Shown: positions 6,309 through 13,259 of the stretch, piece after piece
Layout: every line of letters begins with the position of its first letter
Numbering within the stretch: position 1 is the stretch's first letter
Assembly: GCA_002733285.1 (NCBI GenBank)
Contig: NVVE01000007.1
Location: forward strand, 132,311-145,569
DNA from: Lutibacter sp.
GTDB taxonomy: Bacteria > Bacteroidota > Bacteroidia > Flavobacteriales > Flavobacteriaceae
Direction: 5' to 3'
DNA length: 13,259 nt
Position numbers and translations under genes: made by a program
The notes under the pieces: model-generated
Told to the model about the DNA's origin: nothing
The model's input: the letters and a program-made list of their open reading frames with translations, nothing else
The model's database searches: none

Positions 6309-7166
6309 CTATTTTTTTTGGGGTTTAAAAAAATCATTAGGTTTAAGACCGCACTCATCAATCATTTGAATGGCATATTCTAACATTCCCAGATCTTTAT
6401 CTGTATTGTTGGTACCCATACTAAATTTTACTCCAGCATCTTTTGCTCTTTTAATGAAAGTTGCTGAAGGTATTTTATAGCGCGTATTGATCTCAATAGC
6501 AATATTGTTAGCCACTGCAGCATTAATAACTTTGTCCATGCGTTCTTCTGTCCATAAGACATCATATTCCGATTGAATTTCCTCTGGTAAAAAGGTGGAA
6601 TTTACATACAAATCAATAGGTTCATCCTCCATTACTTTTACAATTTTACCAACCAGCTGATCCATAAAATCATCTTTATCATCGATAAATACTTCCTCAG
6701 GTATCCAAAGACGCATTCTTCTTCCATTGGTATCAGTCCAAGTCATTGCATCCGTAAATACATAGTCAAAAGTGCTGATACTTTCTTTGGAAAACATGTC
6801 AATCCATTCTCTTCCTTCTGCTTGCATAGCCATATATACAGGATAAGCTTTATATAGGTTGTAGTTAGTTAAGAGTGTAGAATCATTGGTAATAGGAAAT
6901 CCTACGCCAGCATTGAATGCCAAGCCATAACCAATACCTGTTTTTTTAGAATGGTCTAACAATTCTTCCATGGTGAGTCCACCCTTTAGATGTGCGTGGT
7001 AATCAACAATATCATAACCAACTTCTTTCAGTTCAGCAATTTTCTTAATTATGGAGCTTTGATGAGTTTTCTGTTTCTGATCTGAAGTAGTATTTTTAGA
7101 TTTAGGATTGCATCCTAAGAATAGGCTTATAGATATGAAGGCAATAAAAAGGGTAGTTTTTTTCAT
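6309..7166 (-). CDS. PHP-like (polymerase/histidinol phosphatase fold) lipoprotein
   Basis: The 285-residue protein starts with a lipoprotein signal (MKKTTLFIAFISISLFLGC, lipidated Cys19) and a polar linker. From about residue 50 it resembles PHP-domain proteins: VDYHAHLKGGLTMEELL gives the HxH metal motif (H57, H59), and QAEGRE gives the second-motif acid (E117). AIEINTRYKIPSATFIKRAKDAGVKFSMG then corresponds to the late strands. The usual last motif GSDAH is replaced by GTNNTDKDLG, and the third-motif histidine region reads YVNSTFLP, so several classical metal ligands are absent. From memory these variants define a subfamily seen in Bacteroidota and Planctomycetes, which argues against simple decay. 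The substrate is unknown, and periplasmic or surface location is inferred from the lipobox. The NIPSNAP lipoprotein gene follows on the same strand after about 237 bp. Confidence 0.75.
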   Translation of the reverse strand: MKKTTLFIAFISISLFLGCNPKSKNTTSDQKQKTHQSSIIKKIAELKEVGYDIVDYHAHLKGGLTMEELLDHSKKTGIGYGLAFNAGVGFPITNDSTLLTNYNLYKAYPVYMAMQAEGREWIDMFSKESISTFDYVFTDAMTWTDTNGRRMRLWIPEEVFIDDKDDFMDQLVGKIVKVMEDEPIDLYVNSTFLPEEIQSEYDVLWTEERMDKVINAAVANNIAIEINTRYKIPSATFIKRAKDAGVKFSMGTNNTDKDLGMLEYAIQMIDECGLKPNDFFKPQKK

Positions 7167-7502
7167 AAGTTTGAAATTGTAAATATGTTAATTGTTGAAT
7201 ATGAAAATTACGATAATAAAATGAATTATGAATAAAATTATGGTGATAATTTAAGGAGAGATTAATGAAAATCACCTTAATTTTTTTTGCGTACTAATAA
7301 GTTTAAACATTAATTATTTTCTAACCATTCTAATGATAATTTCCAAAGGGATTAAGTATTTCAGCAGTAAATTTTCTATATTAAAATGTCAACTAATTTG
7401 TGTTTTTTTGAAGTCCTAAATTTACACAAATAACATTTAAAAGATGACTTTTTATTCCTAAAGACTTCGGGACTTTATTGTATTACTATTTATTTAGGTG
7501 AA
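7167..7502. other. Non-coding gap between PHP gene and ADP-ribosylglycohydrolase relic
   Basis: I find no credible gene in these 336 bases on either strand. The region contains a plus-strand hairpin with a T-run (7251-7288), described separately, and otherwise AT-rich sequence. No exact TAnnTTTG element was found just upstream of the PHP gene at 7166, so its promoter is not defined. Confidence 0.5.
7251..7288 (+). terminator. Possible terminator-like hairpin without an obvious gene
   Basis: TTAAGG (7251-7256) pairs with CCTTAA (7275-7280), an inner GATT/AATC pairing shortens the loop, and eight T residues follow directly. This has the form of an intrinsic terminator on the plus strand. No plus-strand gene lies upstream within the window's accessory stretch, so it may be a leftover of a lost gene or chance in AT-rich DNA. 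Confidence 0.25.
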
Positions 7503-8154
7503 TTATCTGGATTGATCAATACCCGGTTTAATATGTAACCCAATATAGGGTATATACCAAACATTATTTCTTAAGTCAATTCCTCCTCCCATTTCATCTT
7601 GTACAACTCTGTCAATTATGAATATACCTGTTTTAGCCATGTGAATAAATGAATCTATTCCATTGTTGGGGAATTTTTTTCTTGTTCTATGAATATTGAA
7701 TTTATCAGAAAAAGTTCTGTTAAATACTTGTTCAATTTCAATTTACCCATACATAAATCCTAAAAGTCCTCCCCAAGTTGCTGTTGGATTATCCGAATCC
7801 CAACCTGCCAACGTTCCTATTTTTATAGTTTCCTTTAAATCTCCCTCACCATAGAATAGGCTAATTAAACTGGAAGCAAAGTTGATTCCTGAAGCAAAAC
7901 ATCCATTACAATACAGTTTTTTTGAAGTAATAGTATACCCATCTTCTTGATTTACCTGGTACTTTAAATAAATTTCATCTCTAACTTGTTCCCAAGGAAT
8001 ATTTTTACCATATCTACTCATTACGAAATCAAACATTTTAGATGAATAGGAATCATTTGGAAGTCTTTTTCCTGCTTTGTTAGACATCCATAGTATCGGA
8101 TCTTTCATTACTAATCCAGAAATAATTGTTAAAAAGTGACAAACTTCACACGAT
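7503..8154 (-). pseudogene. ADP-ribosylglycohydrolase family remnant (5'-truncated, in-frame TAA)
   Basis: The best open part is 7743-8108, 121 codons from the ATG at 8108. The same frame continues upstream of that ATG to the end of smpB (…FLTIISGLVMKDPILWMSNKAG) and downstream of the TAA at 7743-7745 for 79 more sense codons to a TAA at 7503. The translation carries C-terminal hallmarks of the ADP-ribosylglycohydrolase (DraG/ARH) family: LYCNGCFASGINFASSLISLFYGEGDLKETI, then GWDSDNPTATWGGLLGFMYG, where the DSD and T are Mg ligands in the family. After the stop, VFNRTFSDKFNIHR, GIFIIDRVVQDEMGGGIDL and NVWYIP continue the same domain without a frame change. Typical members of this extracellular-type group are 400 residues or more, so the N-terminal half is missing, apparently by a deletion ending next to smpB. 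It is almost certainly non-functional. Confidence 0.82.
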
Positions 8155-8613
8155 TTAATTGAAGTTTTTTTTAATTCTATCCAGGCTAATTTTACTTTCC
8201 CTGTCTTTTATTGTTTCACGTTTGTCATAATTCTTTTTTCCTTTACATAAAGCAATATTAAGTTTAGCCCAGCCTTTATCTGTTAAAAAAAGCTTTAAAG
8301 GAACAATGGTTAAACCAACATTCTGAACTTCTTTTCGAAGTTTTTTTAATTCTCCTTTATTTAACAGAAGTTTACGTTCACTTTTAGGTTTATGATTGTA
8401 TGAATGACCATATAAATATTCTTCAATGAACATATTTATCACAAATAATTCACCTTGCTCATTGAACTCACAAAAACTTTCAGTAATTCGAGCTTTACTT
8501 TCACGTATGGATTTAATTTCAGTACCTGTAAGTTGAATTCCCGCAGTATATTTATCTATGATCTCGTATTCAAAACGAGCCTTTTTATTTTGGATGTTTA
8601 TTTTCTTTTGCAT
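8155..8613 (-). CDS. smpB: SsrA-binding protein SmpB
   Basis: The protein has 152 residues from the ATG at 8613 (MQKKINIQNKKARFEYEI), the normal SmpB length. A TTG three codons upstream overlaps the -7 element and is unlikely. Family landmarks are GIQLTGTEIKSIRESKARITESFCEF (about 26-51), MFIEEY, YNHKPKSERKLLLNKGEL and the C-terminal basic tail GKKNYDKRETIKDRESKISLDRIKK. SmpB binds tmRNA and brings it to ribosomes stalled without a stop codon, letting the peptide be tagged for proteolysis; the C-terminal tail mimics mRNA in the decoding channel. The histidine phosphatase gene ends 32 bp upstream on the same strand. Downstream the sequence runs straight into the ADP-ribosylglycohydrolase relic. 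Confidence 0.96.
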   Translation of the reverse strand: MQKKINIQNKKARFEYEIIDKYTAGIQLTGTEIKSIRESKARITESFCEFNEQGELFVINMFIEEYLYGHSYNHKPKSERKLLLNKGELKKLRKEVQNVGLTIVPLKLFLTDKGWAKLNIALCKGKKNYDKRETIKDRESKISLDRIKKNFN

Positions 8614-8619
8614 AAAGTA

Positions 8620-8627
8620 CAAATGTA
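8620..8627 (-). promoter_or_regulatory. Candidate -7 element for smpB
   Basis: On the minus strand this reads TACATTTG, an exact TAnnTTTG match, with its last G only 6 nt before the smpB ATG. If used, transcription would begin at or next to the start codon, giving a leaderless or nearly leaderless mRNA. There is no TTG -33 box at the normal distance, so read-through from the upstream gene is an alternative. Confidence 0.35.
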
Positions 8628-8645
8628 CTACAATTTGAACTTCAC

Positions 8646-9155
8646 TTAAAGGTTAATTTCTAATAAAATATCGGTAATTCTGTTATTCGAAATTGTAACA
8701 ATATATAAATTAGAGTTATTAGAATTGTTGATGTCTGCATACTTGTTAGTTCCTAAAATTTTATTTACAAATTGAGGAGTTGTATTACTATGCCCAACAA
8801 TTAAAATAGTTTTACCAATTGTTTTTAGTTTAAAATCTTCAATAAATAACGTTCTAGGATTGTAAAATTGAATTACTAGATTTTTATCCTTTGCAGTTGG
8901 TGTAGCAGTTTGAATTGTTCTGTTATAATTTGTTGCATAGATTGAATCAAAAGTTACATGTTTAAAAACGGAACTCCAATTTTGTGCTCTACCTATTCCT
9001 TTCTCTGTTAAATTTGGGTTTTTGTTGGTTGTATCAGTTCTTATTTTTTCAGCATGACGGATAAAATAATACGTTGTTATTTCATTCTCATGAGATTGTG
9101 CTTTTATCTGAATAGAAAGATTCAGAATTATTATAATAAATAGGAATTTCTTCAT
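8646..9155 (-). CDS. Exported histidine phosphatase family protein
   Basis: The 169-residue protein has an N-terminal signal peptide (MKKFLFIIIILNLSIQIKA, probable cleavage before Q20), then a compact histidine phosphatase domain. The catalytic motif is YFIRHAEK with R33 and the phospho-accepting H34. LTEKGIGRAQ (49-58), IYATNYNRTIQTATP with R79, and LIVGHSNT with H122 complete the four-residue phosphate pocket. Length and motifs resemble the short SixA/phosphoglycerate mutase-like branch, but the signal peptide argues for a periplasmic phosphatase of unknown substrate. It lies between the small membrane protein gene (38 bp upstream) and smpB (32 bp downstream), all leftward. Confidence 0.88.
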   Translation of the reverse strand: MKKFLFIIIILNLSIQIKAQSHENEITTYYFIRHAEKIRTDTTNKNPNLTEKGIGRAQNWSSVFKHVTFDSIYATNYNRTIQTATPTAKDKNLVIQFYNPRTLFIEDFKLKTIGKTILIVGHSNTTPQFVNKILGTNKYADINNSNNSNLYIVTISNNRITDILLEINL

Positions 9156-9193
9156 TTTGAAAAATTTAAAAGTCGAATATAACTAAAATAGTT

Positions 9194-9631
9194 TTACTTT
9201 TTAATATTATCTTCAATAGGTTCAATGTAATAATCAATAGAATTTAATGAATGGCCAATGTCAATAAAATCTAATATTGAATTGATAAGTTTTCCGAATG
9301 TTGAAAGTTTTTTCAGTTTCACATTTTTACCAATTACACTTGAAATGGTTTCGTCTCTGTTTCCAAATTTATATCCGCCTTTGATAATCATAATTTCATT
9401 GAATAAGTATTGCATAGAAACATTTCCTAACTGATCTAAAGAAATCGAAATTTTTAAACTAAACTCACCCAGTCCAGTAAAAGTTTTTGTAAAAAACTTG
9501 TATAGAACACCGTAAATTATTCCAAAAGGAACAGTAAGAGTAAATAATATAATTGAAGTTAATAACAGCAAAAAACCAGTTAATGGATTTACTTTTTTAG
9601 CTGTTTTTTTAGTTGTGAATTTTATAGCCAT
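9194..9631 (-). CDS. Small membrane protein of unknown function
   Basis: The 145-residue protein starts MAIKFTTKKTAKKVNP, with a strongly basic N-terminus. One long or two short membrane segments follow at about 17-47 (LTGFLLLLTSIILFTLTVPFGIIYGVLY). The soluble remainder contains KFGNRDETISSVIGKNVKLKKL and a C-terminal HSLNSIDYYIEPIED. I do not recognise a named family and give no function. By the positive-inside rule the basic N-terminus should be cytoplasmic. It sits 75 bp downstream of clpB and 38 bp upstream of the histidine phosphatase gene on the same strand, so co-transcription is possible. A TATCTTTA sequence just upstream is one base from the -7 consensus. Confidence 0.7.
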   Translation of the reverse strand: MAIKFTTKKTAKKVNPLTGFLLLLTSIILFTLTVPFGIIYGVLYKFFTKTFTGLGEFSLKISISLDQLGNVSMQYLFNEIMIIKGGYKFGNRDETISSVIGKNVKLKKLSTFGKLINSILDFIDIGHSLNSIDYYIEPIEDNIKK

Positions 9632-9706
9632 ATCAAATAAATATAGAATTGAACAGTTTAAAGATAACGATTCTATATCTGAATTAATTAACCTACTTGA
9701 TGCTAT

Positions 9707-12295
9707 TTATTTATTTCTAAAAACGATTTTATCATCAAAAGCATCAAGCAAAATATAACTATCAGTAGTTATTTTTCCTGCTAACATTTCTTTAGACAAT
9801 TCATTCAAAATATCTCTTTGAATGACTCTTTTAACGGGTCTGGCACCAAATTGAGGATCAAATCCTTTATTTGTGAGGGTTTCAATGACTTCATCAGTAA
9901 ATTCAATATGGATATCTTTTGTTAATAATAATTGACTTAAACCATTTAATTGAAGTCTAATAATTTGATGAATTTCAGTTTTATTTAAGGGTGTAAACAT
10001 GATGATTTCATCAATGCGATTTAAGAATTCGGGTCGTACAGTTTGTTTTAACAGACCTAAAACCTCAACTTTAGTCGCTTCTGTTATAACATCACGCTTA
10101 CTCATATCCATTTCTTCAAATTTTTCTTGAATAATATGCGCTCCCATATTTGATGTCATTATAATAATTGTATTTCTAAAATCAGCAACTCGACCTTTAT
10201 TATCAGTTAATCTTCCTTCATCTAAAACTTGCAATAAAATATTGAACGTATCTGGGTGTGCTTTTTCAATTTCATCTAACAAAATTACGGAATAAGGTTT
10301 TCTACGAACGGCTTCTGTCAATTGTCCTCCTTCGTCATAGCCAACATATCCAGGAGGAGCGCCAATAAGTCTGCTAACAGCATGGCGTTCTTGGTATTCG
10401 CTCATATCAATTCGCGTCATAGAATTTTCGTCATCAAATAAGTATTCTGCTAAAGCTTTAGCCAATTCAGTTTTACCAACTCCGGTTGATCCTAAAAATA
10501 AAAATGTGCCAATTGGTTTCTTTTCGTCTTGCAAACCTGCTCTAGATCGCCTTACAGCATCTGAAACAGCTTGTATAGCTTCATTTTGACCAATAACTCG
10601 TTTGTGCAATTCGTCTTCCAAATACAATAATTTTTCTCGCTCACTTTGTAACATTTTAGTAACAGGAATTCCAGTCCATTTTGCTACAACTTCAGCAATA
10701 TCATCTCGAGTTACTTCTTCTTTAATGAGTGCTGAATCTTGATTTTCAGCTAACTTTTTTTGAAGTTTTTGAAGTTTTTCTTGTTCTTGTTTTATTTTCC
10801 CGTATCTAATTTCAGCAACTTTACCATAGTCTCCTTCACGTTCTGCTCGCTCAGCATCTAGTTTTAAATTTTCAATAGTTTCTTTAGTTTCTTGACTTGA
10901 GTCAACTAATTCTTTTTCACTAACCCATTTTGCATTAATTTCATTGCGTTCTTCTTTTAAATTAGCAATTTCTTTTTTTAATACAGTTAATTTTTTTTCA
11001 TCTTTTTCACGTTTAATTGCTTCAATTTCAATTTCTAATTGCATAATTTTTCGATCCAAAACATCCAATTCTTCAGGTTTTGAATTTATTTCCATTCGTA
11101 ATTTTGCGGCTGATTCATCCATTAAATCAATAGCTTTATCAGGTAAAAATCGATTGGAGATGTAGCGTTGTGAAAGTTCTACAGCTGCAATTATTGCGTC
11201 ATCTTTAATTTGTACTTTATGATGGTTTTCATATTTTTCTTTGATACCACGTAAGATTGAAATAGCACTTTCTGTATCAGGTTCGTCTACAAATACTCTT
11301 TGAAATCTTCGTTCTAAAGCTTTGTCTTTCTCAAAATATTTTTGATATTCATCAAGGGTAGTGGCTCCAATAGCTCTTAGCTCACCTCGCGCCAATGCAG
11401 GTTTTAAAATATTTGCTGCATCCATAGCTCCTTGTCCACCACCAGCACCTATTAAAGTATGAATCTCATCAATAAATAGTACAATTTCTCCATTAGAAGA
11501 AGTCACTTCTTTGATAACAGATTTTAAGCGTTCTTCAAATTCTCCTTTGAATTTTGCACCCGCAATAAGTGCCCCCATATCTAAAGAATATACTTGCTTA
11601 TCTTTTAGGTTCTCAGGAACATCACCATTAATTATTCTATGAGCCAATCCTTCAGCAATTGCTGTTTTACCTGTCCCAGGTTCTCCAACGAGCATTGGAT
11701 TGTTTTTAGTTCTTCGTGATAAAATTTGAAGAATCCTTCTAATTTCTTCATCGCGACCAATCACAGGGTCTAATTTTCCGTCTTTTGCTAATTGGTTTAA
11801 ATTACGTGCAAATTTATTTAGTGAATTGTAGGTATCTTCTACACTTTGAGATGTAACCTTACTCCCTTTTCGCAATTCTGAAACGGCTAATTTCAAACCT
11901 TTCTCAGTAATTCCTTGGTCTTTTAAAATTTGAGAAGTAGTATCTTTTGTGTTGAATATTGCAAACAGCAAATGTTCAATGGAAACAAATTCATCATTCA
12001 TTTTTTTTGCCTCATTTGCTGCAGTATTTAACATTTTTGAAGCATTATTTGAAAGGCTGATGCTTCCACCAGTAACTTTTGAATAGCTTTCAAGAGTTTT
12101 ATCTATTAAACTTTTTAGCAAATCAATATTTACACTTAATTTTTTTAAAATGAAAGAAATTACATTCTCATCAATTTCAAAAATTCCTTTTAAAACATGA
12201 GAATTTTCTATTTGTTGATGCTCATAACTTTGCGCTATTTGTTGCGCTTGCTGTATTGCTTCTTGTGATTTTATAGTAAAGTTGTTAAAATTCAT
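9707..12295 (-). CDS. clpB: ATP-dependent chaperone ClpB
   Basis: At 862 residues this is a full-length ClpB disaggregase. The N-terminal Clp repeat domain spans about 1-145. NBD1 has Walker A GEPGTGKT (204-211) and Walker B IVLFIDE (271-277). The coiled-coil M-domain is at about 400-525, which separates ClpB from ClpA and ClpC. NBD2 has Walker [10 protein letters not shown] (602-610), Walker B VILLDE (670-675), the pore loop GYVGYDEGG and the sensor-2 motif GARPVKR (817-823). The NBD1 pore loop reads [10 protein letters not shown], with Phe249 where Tyr is usual. ClpB works with DnaK to extract and refold aggregated proteins in the cytoplasm. No CIRCE element is seen upstream, but a perfect 12-bp palindrome lies about 26 bp before the start. 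It is divergent from ytxJ. Confidence 0.98.
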   Translation of the reverse strand: MNFNNFTIKSQEAIQQAQQIAQSYEHQQIENSHVLKGIFEIDENVISFILKKLSVNIDLLKSLIDKTLESYSKVTGGSISLSNNASKMLNTAANEAKKMNDEFVSIEHLLFAIFNTKDTTSQILKDQGITEKGLKLAVSELRKGSKVTSQSVEDTYNSLNKFARNLNQLAKDGKLDPVIGRDEEIRRILQILSRRTKNNPMLVGEPGTGKTAIAEGLAHRIINGDVPENLKDKQVYSLDMGALIAGAKFKGEFEERLKSVIKEVTSSNGEIVLFIDEIHTLIGAGGGQGAMDAANILKPALARGELRAIGATTLDEYQKYFEKDKALERRFQRVFVDEPDTESAISILRGIKEKYENHHKVQIKDDAIIAAVELSQRYISNRFLPDKAIDLMDESAAKLRMEINSKPEELDVLDRKIMQLEIEIEAIKREKDEKKLTVLKKEIANLKEERNEINAKWVSEKELVDSSQETKETIENLKLDAERAEREGDYGKVAEIRYGKIKQEQEKLQKLQKKLAENQDSALIKEEVTRDDIAEVVAKWTGIPVTKMLQSEREKLLYLEDELHKRVIGQNEAIQAVSDAVRRSRAGLQDEKKPIGTFLFLGSTGVGKTELAKALAEYLFDDENSMTRIDMSEYQERHAVSRLIGAPPGYVGYDEGGQLTEAVRRKPYSVILLDEIEKAHPDTFNILLQVLDEGRLTDNKGRVADFRNTIIIMTSNMGAHIIQEKFEEMDMSKRDVITEATKVEVLGLLKQTVRPEFLNRIDEIIMFTPLNKTEIHQIIRLQLNGLSQLLLTKDIHIEFTDEVIETLTNKGFDPQFGARPVKRVIQRDILNELSKEMLAGKITTDSYILLDAFDDKIVFRNK

Positions 12296-12320
12296 AACGT
12301 TTTTATTTTTGTATTTATAA

Positions 12321-12332
12321 TTGAACGTTCAA
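12321..12332. promoter_or_regulatory. 12-bp palindrome upstream of clpB, candidate operator
   Basis: TTGAACGTTCAA is a perfect palindrome 26 bp upstream of the clpB ATG. On the minus strand its first three bases are the TTG of a TACTCTTTG sequence, which resembles the -7 element with one extra base. A dimeric regulator bound there would cover the likely clpB promoter. It matches neither the CIRCE sequence nor another stress operator I know. Confidence 0.4.
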
Positions 12333-12402
12333 AGAGTATTCCAATTAATAAAAATGCTAGTAGTAAGTCATTATGTCTTATTTTTAAGGTGGTTAGCGAC
12401 AT

Positions 12403-12434
12403 TTTGTCTTTTTAGAAAGTTATAATTATATTTG
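12403..12434 (+). promoter_or_regulatory. Bacteroidota-type promoter of ytxJ
   Basis: TTTG at 12403-12406, a 20-nt spacer and TATATTTG at 12427-12434 give a complete match to the Bacteroidota housekeeping promoter (TTTG, 17-23 nt, TAnnTTTG). The ATG at 12461 follows with a leader of about 20 nt. This is the clearest promoter in the window. Confidence 0.65.
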
Positions 12435-12460
12435 TCGACTAAATTAGAAAAACAACAATA

Positions 12461-12847
12461 ATGGGTATATTTAAGAGCTTATTTAAAGGAAATAGTGAAA
12501 TTAAAGATAGTGAAAAAATTAATTGGATTCCTTTGACAGAAATGAATCAATTAGAAACTATTGTTGAGAATTCCAATAATAAGACAATTGCCATTTTTAA
12601 GCATAGTACACGGTGTGGAATTAGTAGTGTTGTTCTAAATAAATTTGAAAGAAATTATGATATATCTGAAAATGATTTGCAATTATATTATTTAGATTTA
12701 TTGAAATACAGAGCAATTTCTAATGAGATTTCTAAAAGGTTTGATATTGTGCATCGATCTCCTCAAATTATTGTTTTTAAACATGGGAAGGTTATTTATC
12801 ACAATTCCCATTATGATATTAGTGCATCTAGCTTAAAAGATATTTAA
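12461..12847 (+). CDS. ytxJ: YtxJ family (BrxC-type bacilliredoxin-like) protein
   Basis: The 128-residue protein is a short thioredoxin-fold protein of the YtxJ family. After MGIFKSLFKG and the strand NWIPLTEMNQL comes IAIFKHSTRCGISSVVLNKFE, with the single cysteine C52 in the TRC motif where thioredoxins have CxxC. RSPQIIVF at about 99-106 holds the cis-proline (P101), and HGKVIYHNSHYDIS completes the fold. In Firmicutes YtxJ (BrxC) is a monothiol bacilliredoxin that removes bacillithiol from proteins. Bacteroidota also include bacillithiol producers, so the same role is plausible, but no bsh gene is in the window. It has its own promoter and a strong terminator, so it is probably monocistronic. 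Confidence 0.88.
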   Translation: MGIFKSLFKGNSEIKDSEKINWIPLTEMNQLETIVENSNNKTIAIFKHSTRCGISSVVLNKFERNYDISENDLQLYYLDLLKYRAISNEISKRFDIVHRSPQIIVFKHGKVIYHNSHYDISASSLKDI

Positions 12848-12887
12848 AACAAAAAAGCAATCTTAATTAAGATTGCTTTTTTGTTTT
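12846..12887. terminator. Bidirectional intrinsic terminator (42-bp perfect palindrome)
   Basis: The two halves, 12846-12866 and 12867-12887, are perfect reverse complements centred on TTAATTAA, with a core GCAATCTTAA / TTAAGATTGC flanked by A-runs and T-runs. It overlaps the last two bases of the ytxJ stop codon. The T-tract on each strand lets it end ytxJ transcription rightward and that of the convergent gene at the right edge leftward. Confidence 0.9.
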
Positions 12888-12902
12888 TTAATAATAATTT
12901 AT

Positions 12903-13259
12903 TTACCTGAAATCATGTCGTGTTATTATTTTTTTGATTTTTCGTTTTAAATCTTCTCCACTATCAAAAATCATTTGCTCGTTAGTGGGAAATGCAATCG
13001 ATCTTAATTTTGTTAATTTTCTAGAATGTTTATCTAAAGCATCTTTATTTCCAGAATAGGTAGCATATCTGTAATCAAATATAAATTCACTTACTAAAGG
13101 AAAAGATTCAAGTAATTGATTGGTTTTAAAATTTATATATTTTACCTGCCCAACTACTTGAACAGATTTTGATTGAGTAATTTCATATACTTTACAACGT
13201 ACGGTTTTAAACTTATCAATTTTAATATCATTACCTATACTGTCTTTTACAACATTACC
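12903..13259 (-). CDS. Hypothetical protein, C-terminal part (cut by window edge)
   Basis: A frame on the minus strand is open for 118 codons from the window edge to the TAA at 12903-12905. It reads GNVVKDSIGNDIKIDKFKTV, then RCKVYEITQSKSVQVVGQVKY, FPLVSEFIFDYRYATYSGNKDAL and IAFPTNEQMIFDSGEDLKRKI, ending IITRHDFR. The even coding character, the stop just before a bidirectional terminator and the internally consistent protein text support a real gene. I have an impression of similar uncharacterised flavobacterial proteins but assign no family or function. The N-terminus, and any signal peptide, lies outside the window. It converges with ytxJ. Confidence 0.72.
   Translation of the reverse strand, partial: GNVVKDSIGNDIKIDKFKTVRCKVYEITQSKSVQVVGQVKYINFKTNQLLESFPLVSEFIFDYRYATYSGNKDALDKHSRKLTKLRSIAFPTNEQMIFDSGEDLKRKIKKIITRHDFR

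Noticed and set aside
7743..7745. Programmed stop-codon read-through or recoding in the ADP-ribosylglycohydrolase frame
   Set aside because: The N-terminal half of the enzyme is missing as well, so gene decay explains the stop codon more simply.
8455..8649. Plus-strand open frame over the start of smpB
   Set aside because: Antisense to a conserved core gene and biased in composition; no support for expression.
10944..11165. Plus-strand open frame antisense to the clpB middle domain
   Set aside because: A Ser/Phe/Ile-rich shadow of the Lys/Glu-rich coiled coil on the other strand.

Overview
The window looks like a chromosomal segment of a Flavobacteriia-type Bacteroidota. The sequence is very AT-rich. 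Shine-Dalgarno sequences are essentially absent before the starts. Several starts instead have the Bacteroidota -7 element TAnnTTTG, in one case with a TTTG -33 box 20 nt upstream. The SmpB and ClpB proteins and the YtxJ-type thioredoxin-fold protein read as flavobacterial versions of their families. No tRNA, rRNA, CRISPR array, transposase or integrase was seen.

Left part (1-3059), core metabolism. serC and serA (serA cut by the window edge) form a tight leftward pair for the first two steps of serine synthesis from 3-phosphoglycerate. Behind them, also leftward, lies a LuxC-type acyl-CoA reductase. It is divergent from a two-cluster [4Fe-4S] ferredoxin, and the two genes share a very short intergenic region in which opposing -7 elements lie only 3 bp apart.

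Middle part (3060-8154), an accessory stretch, all leftward. It holds a small cupin, a HAD-family phosphatase, a GNAT acetyltransferase, a NIPSNAP lipoprotein, a PHP-like lipoprotein and the decayed 3' end of an ADP-ribosylglycohydrolase. The last has lost its 5' part next to smpB and carries an in-frame TAA. Gaps are long and hold palindromes, hairpins and a small GC-richer open frame. The composition suggests gain and loss of genes between two conserved blocks.

Right part (8155-13259), core protein quality control. clpB, a small membrane protein, a secreted histidine phosphatase and smpB run leftward. clpB rescues aggregated proteins, and smpB works with tmRNA to rescue stalled ribosomes. 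Divergent from clpB is a ytxJ (bacilliredoxin-like) gene with a textbook Bacteroidota promoter. It ends in a 42-bp perfect palindrome that probably terminates both this gene and the convergent partial gene at the right edge.

I did not find a convincing new multi-gene system. The best leads are the ADP-ribosylglycohydrolase relic, the palindrome-rich intergenic segment at about 6106-6245, the overlapping promoters between ferredoxin and reductase, and the 12-bp palindrome in front of clpB.
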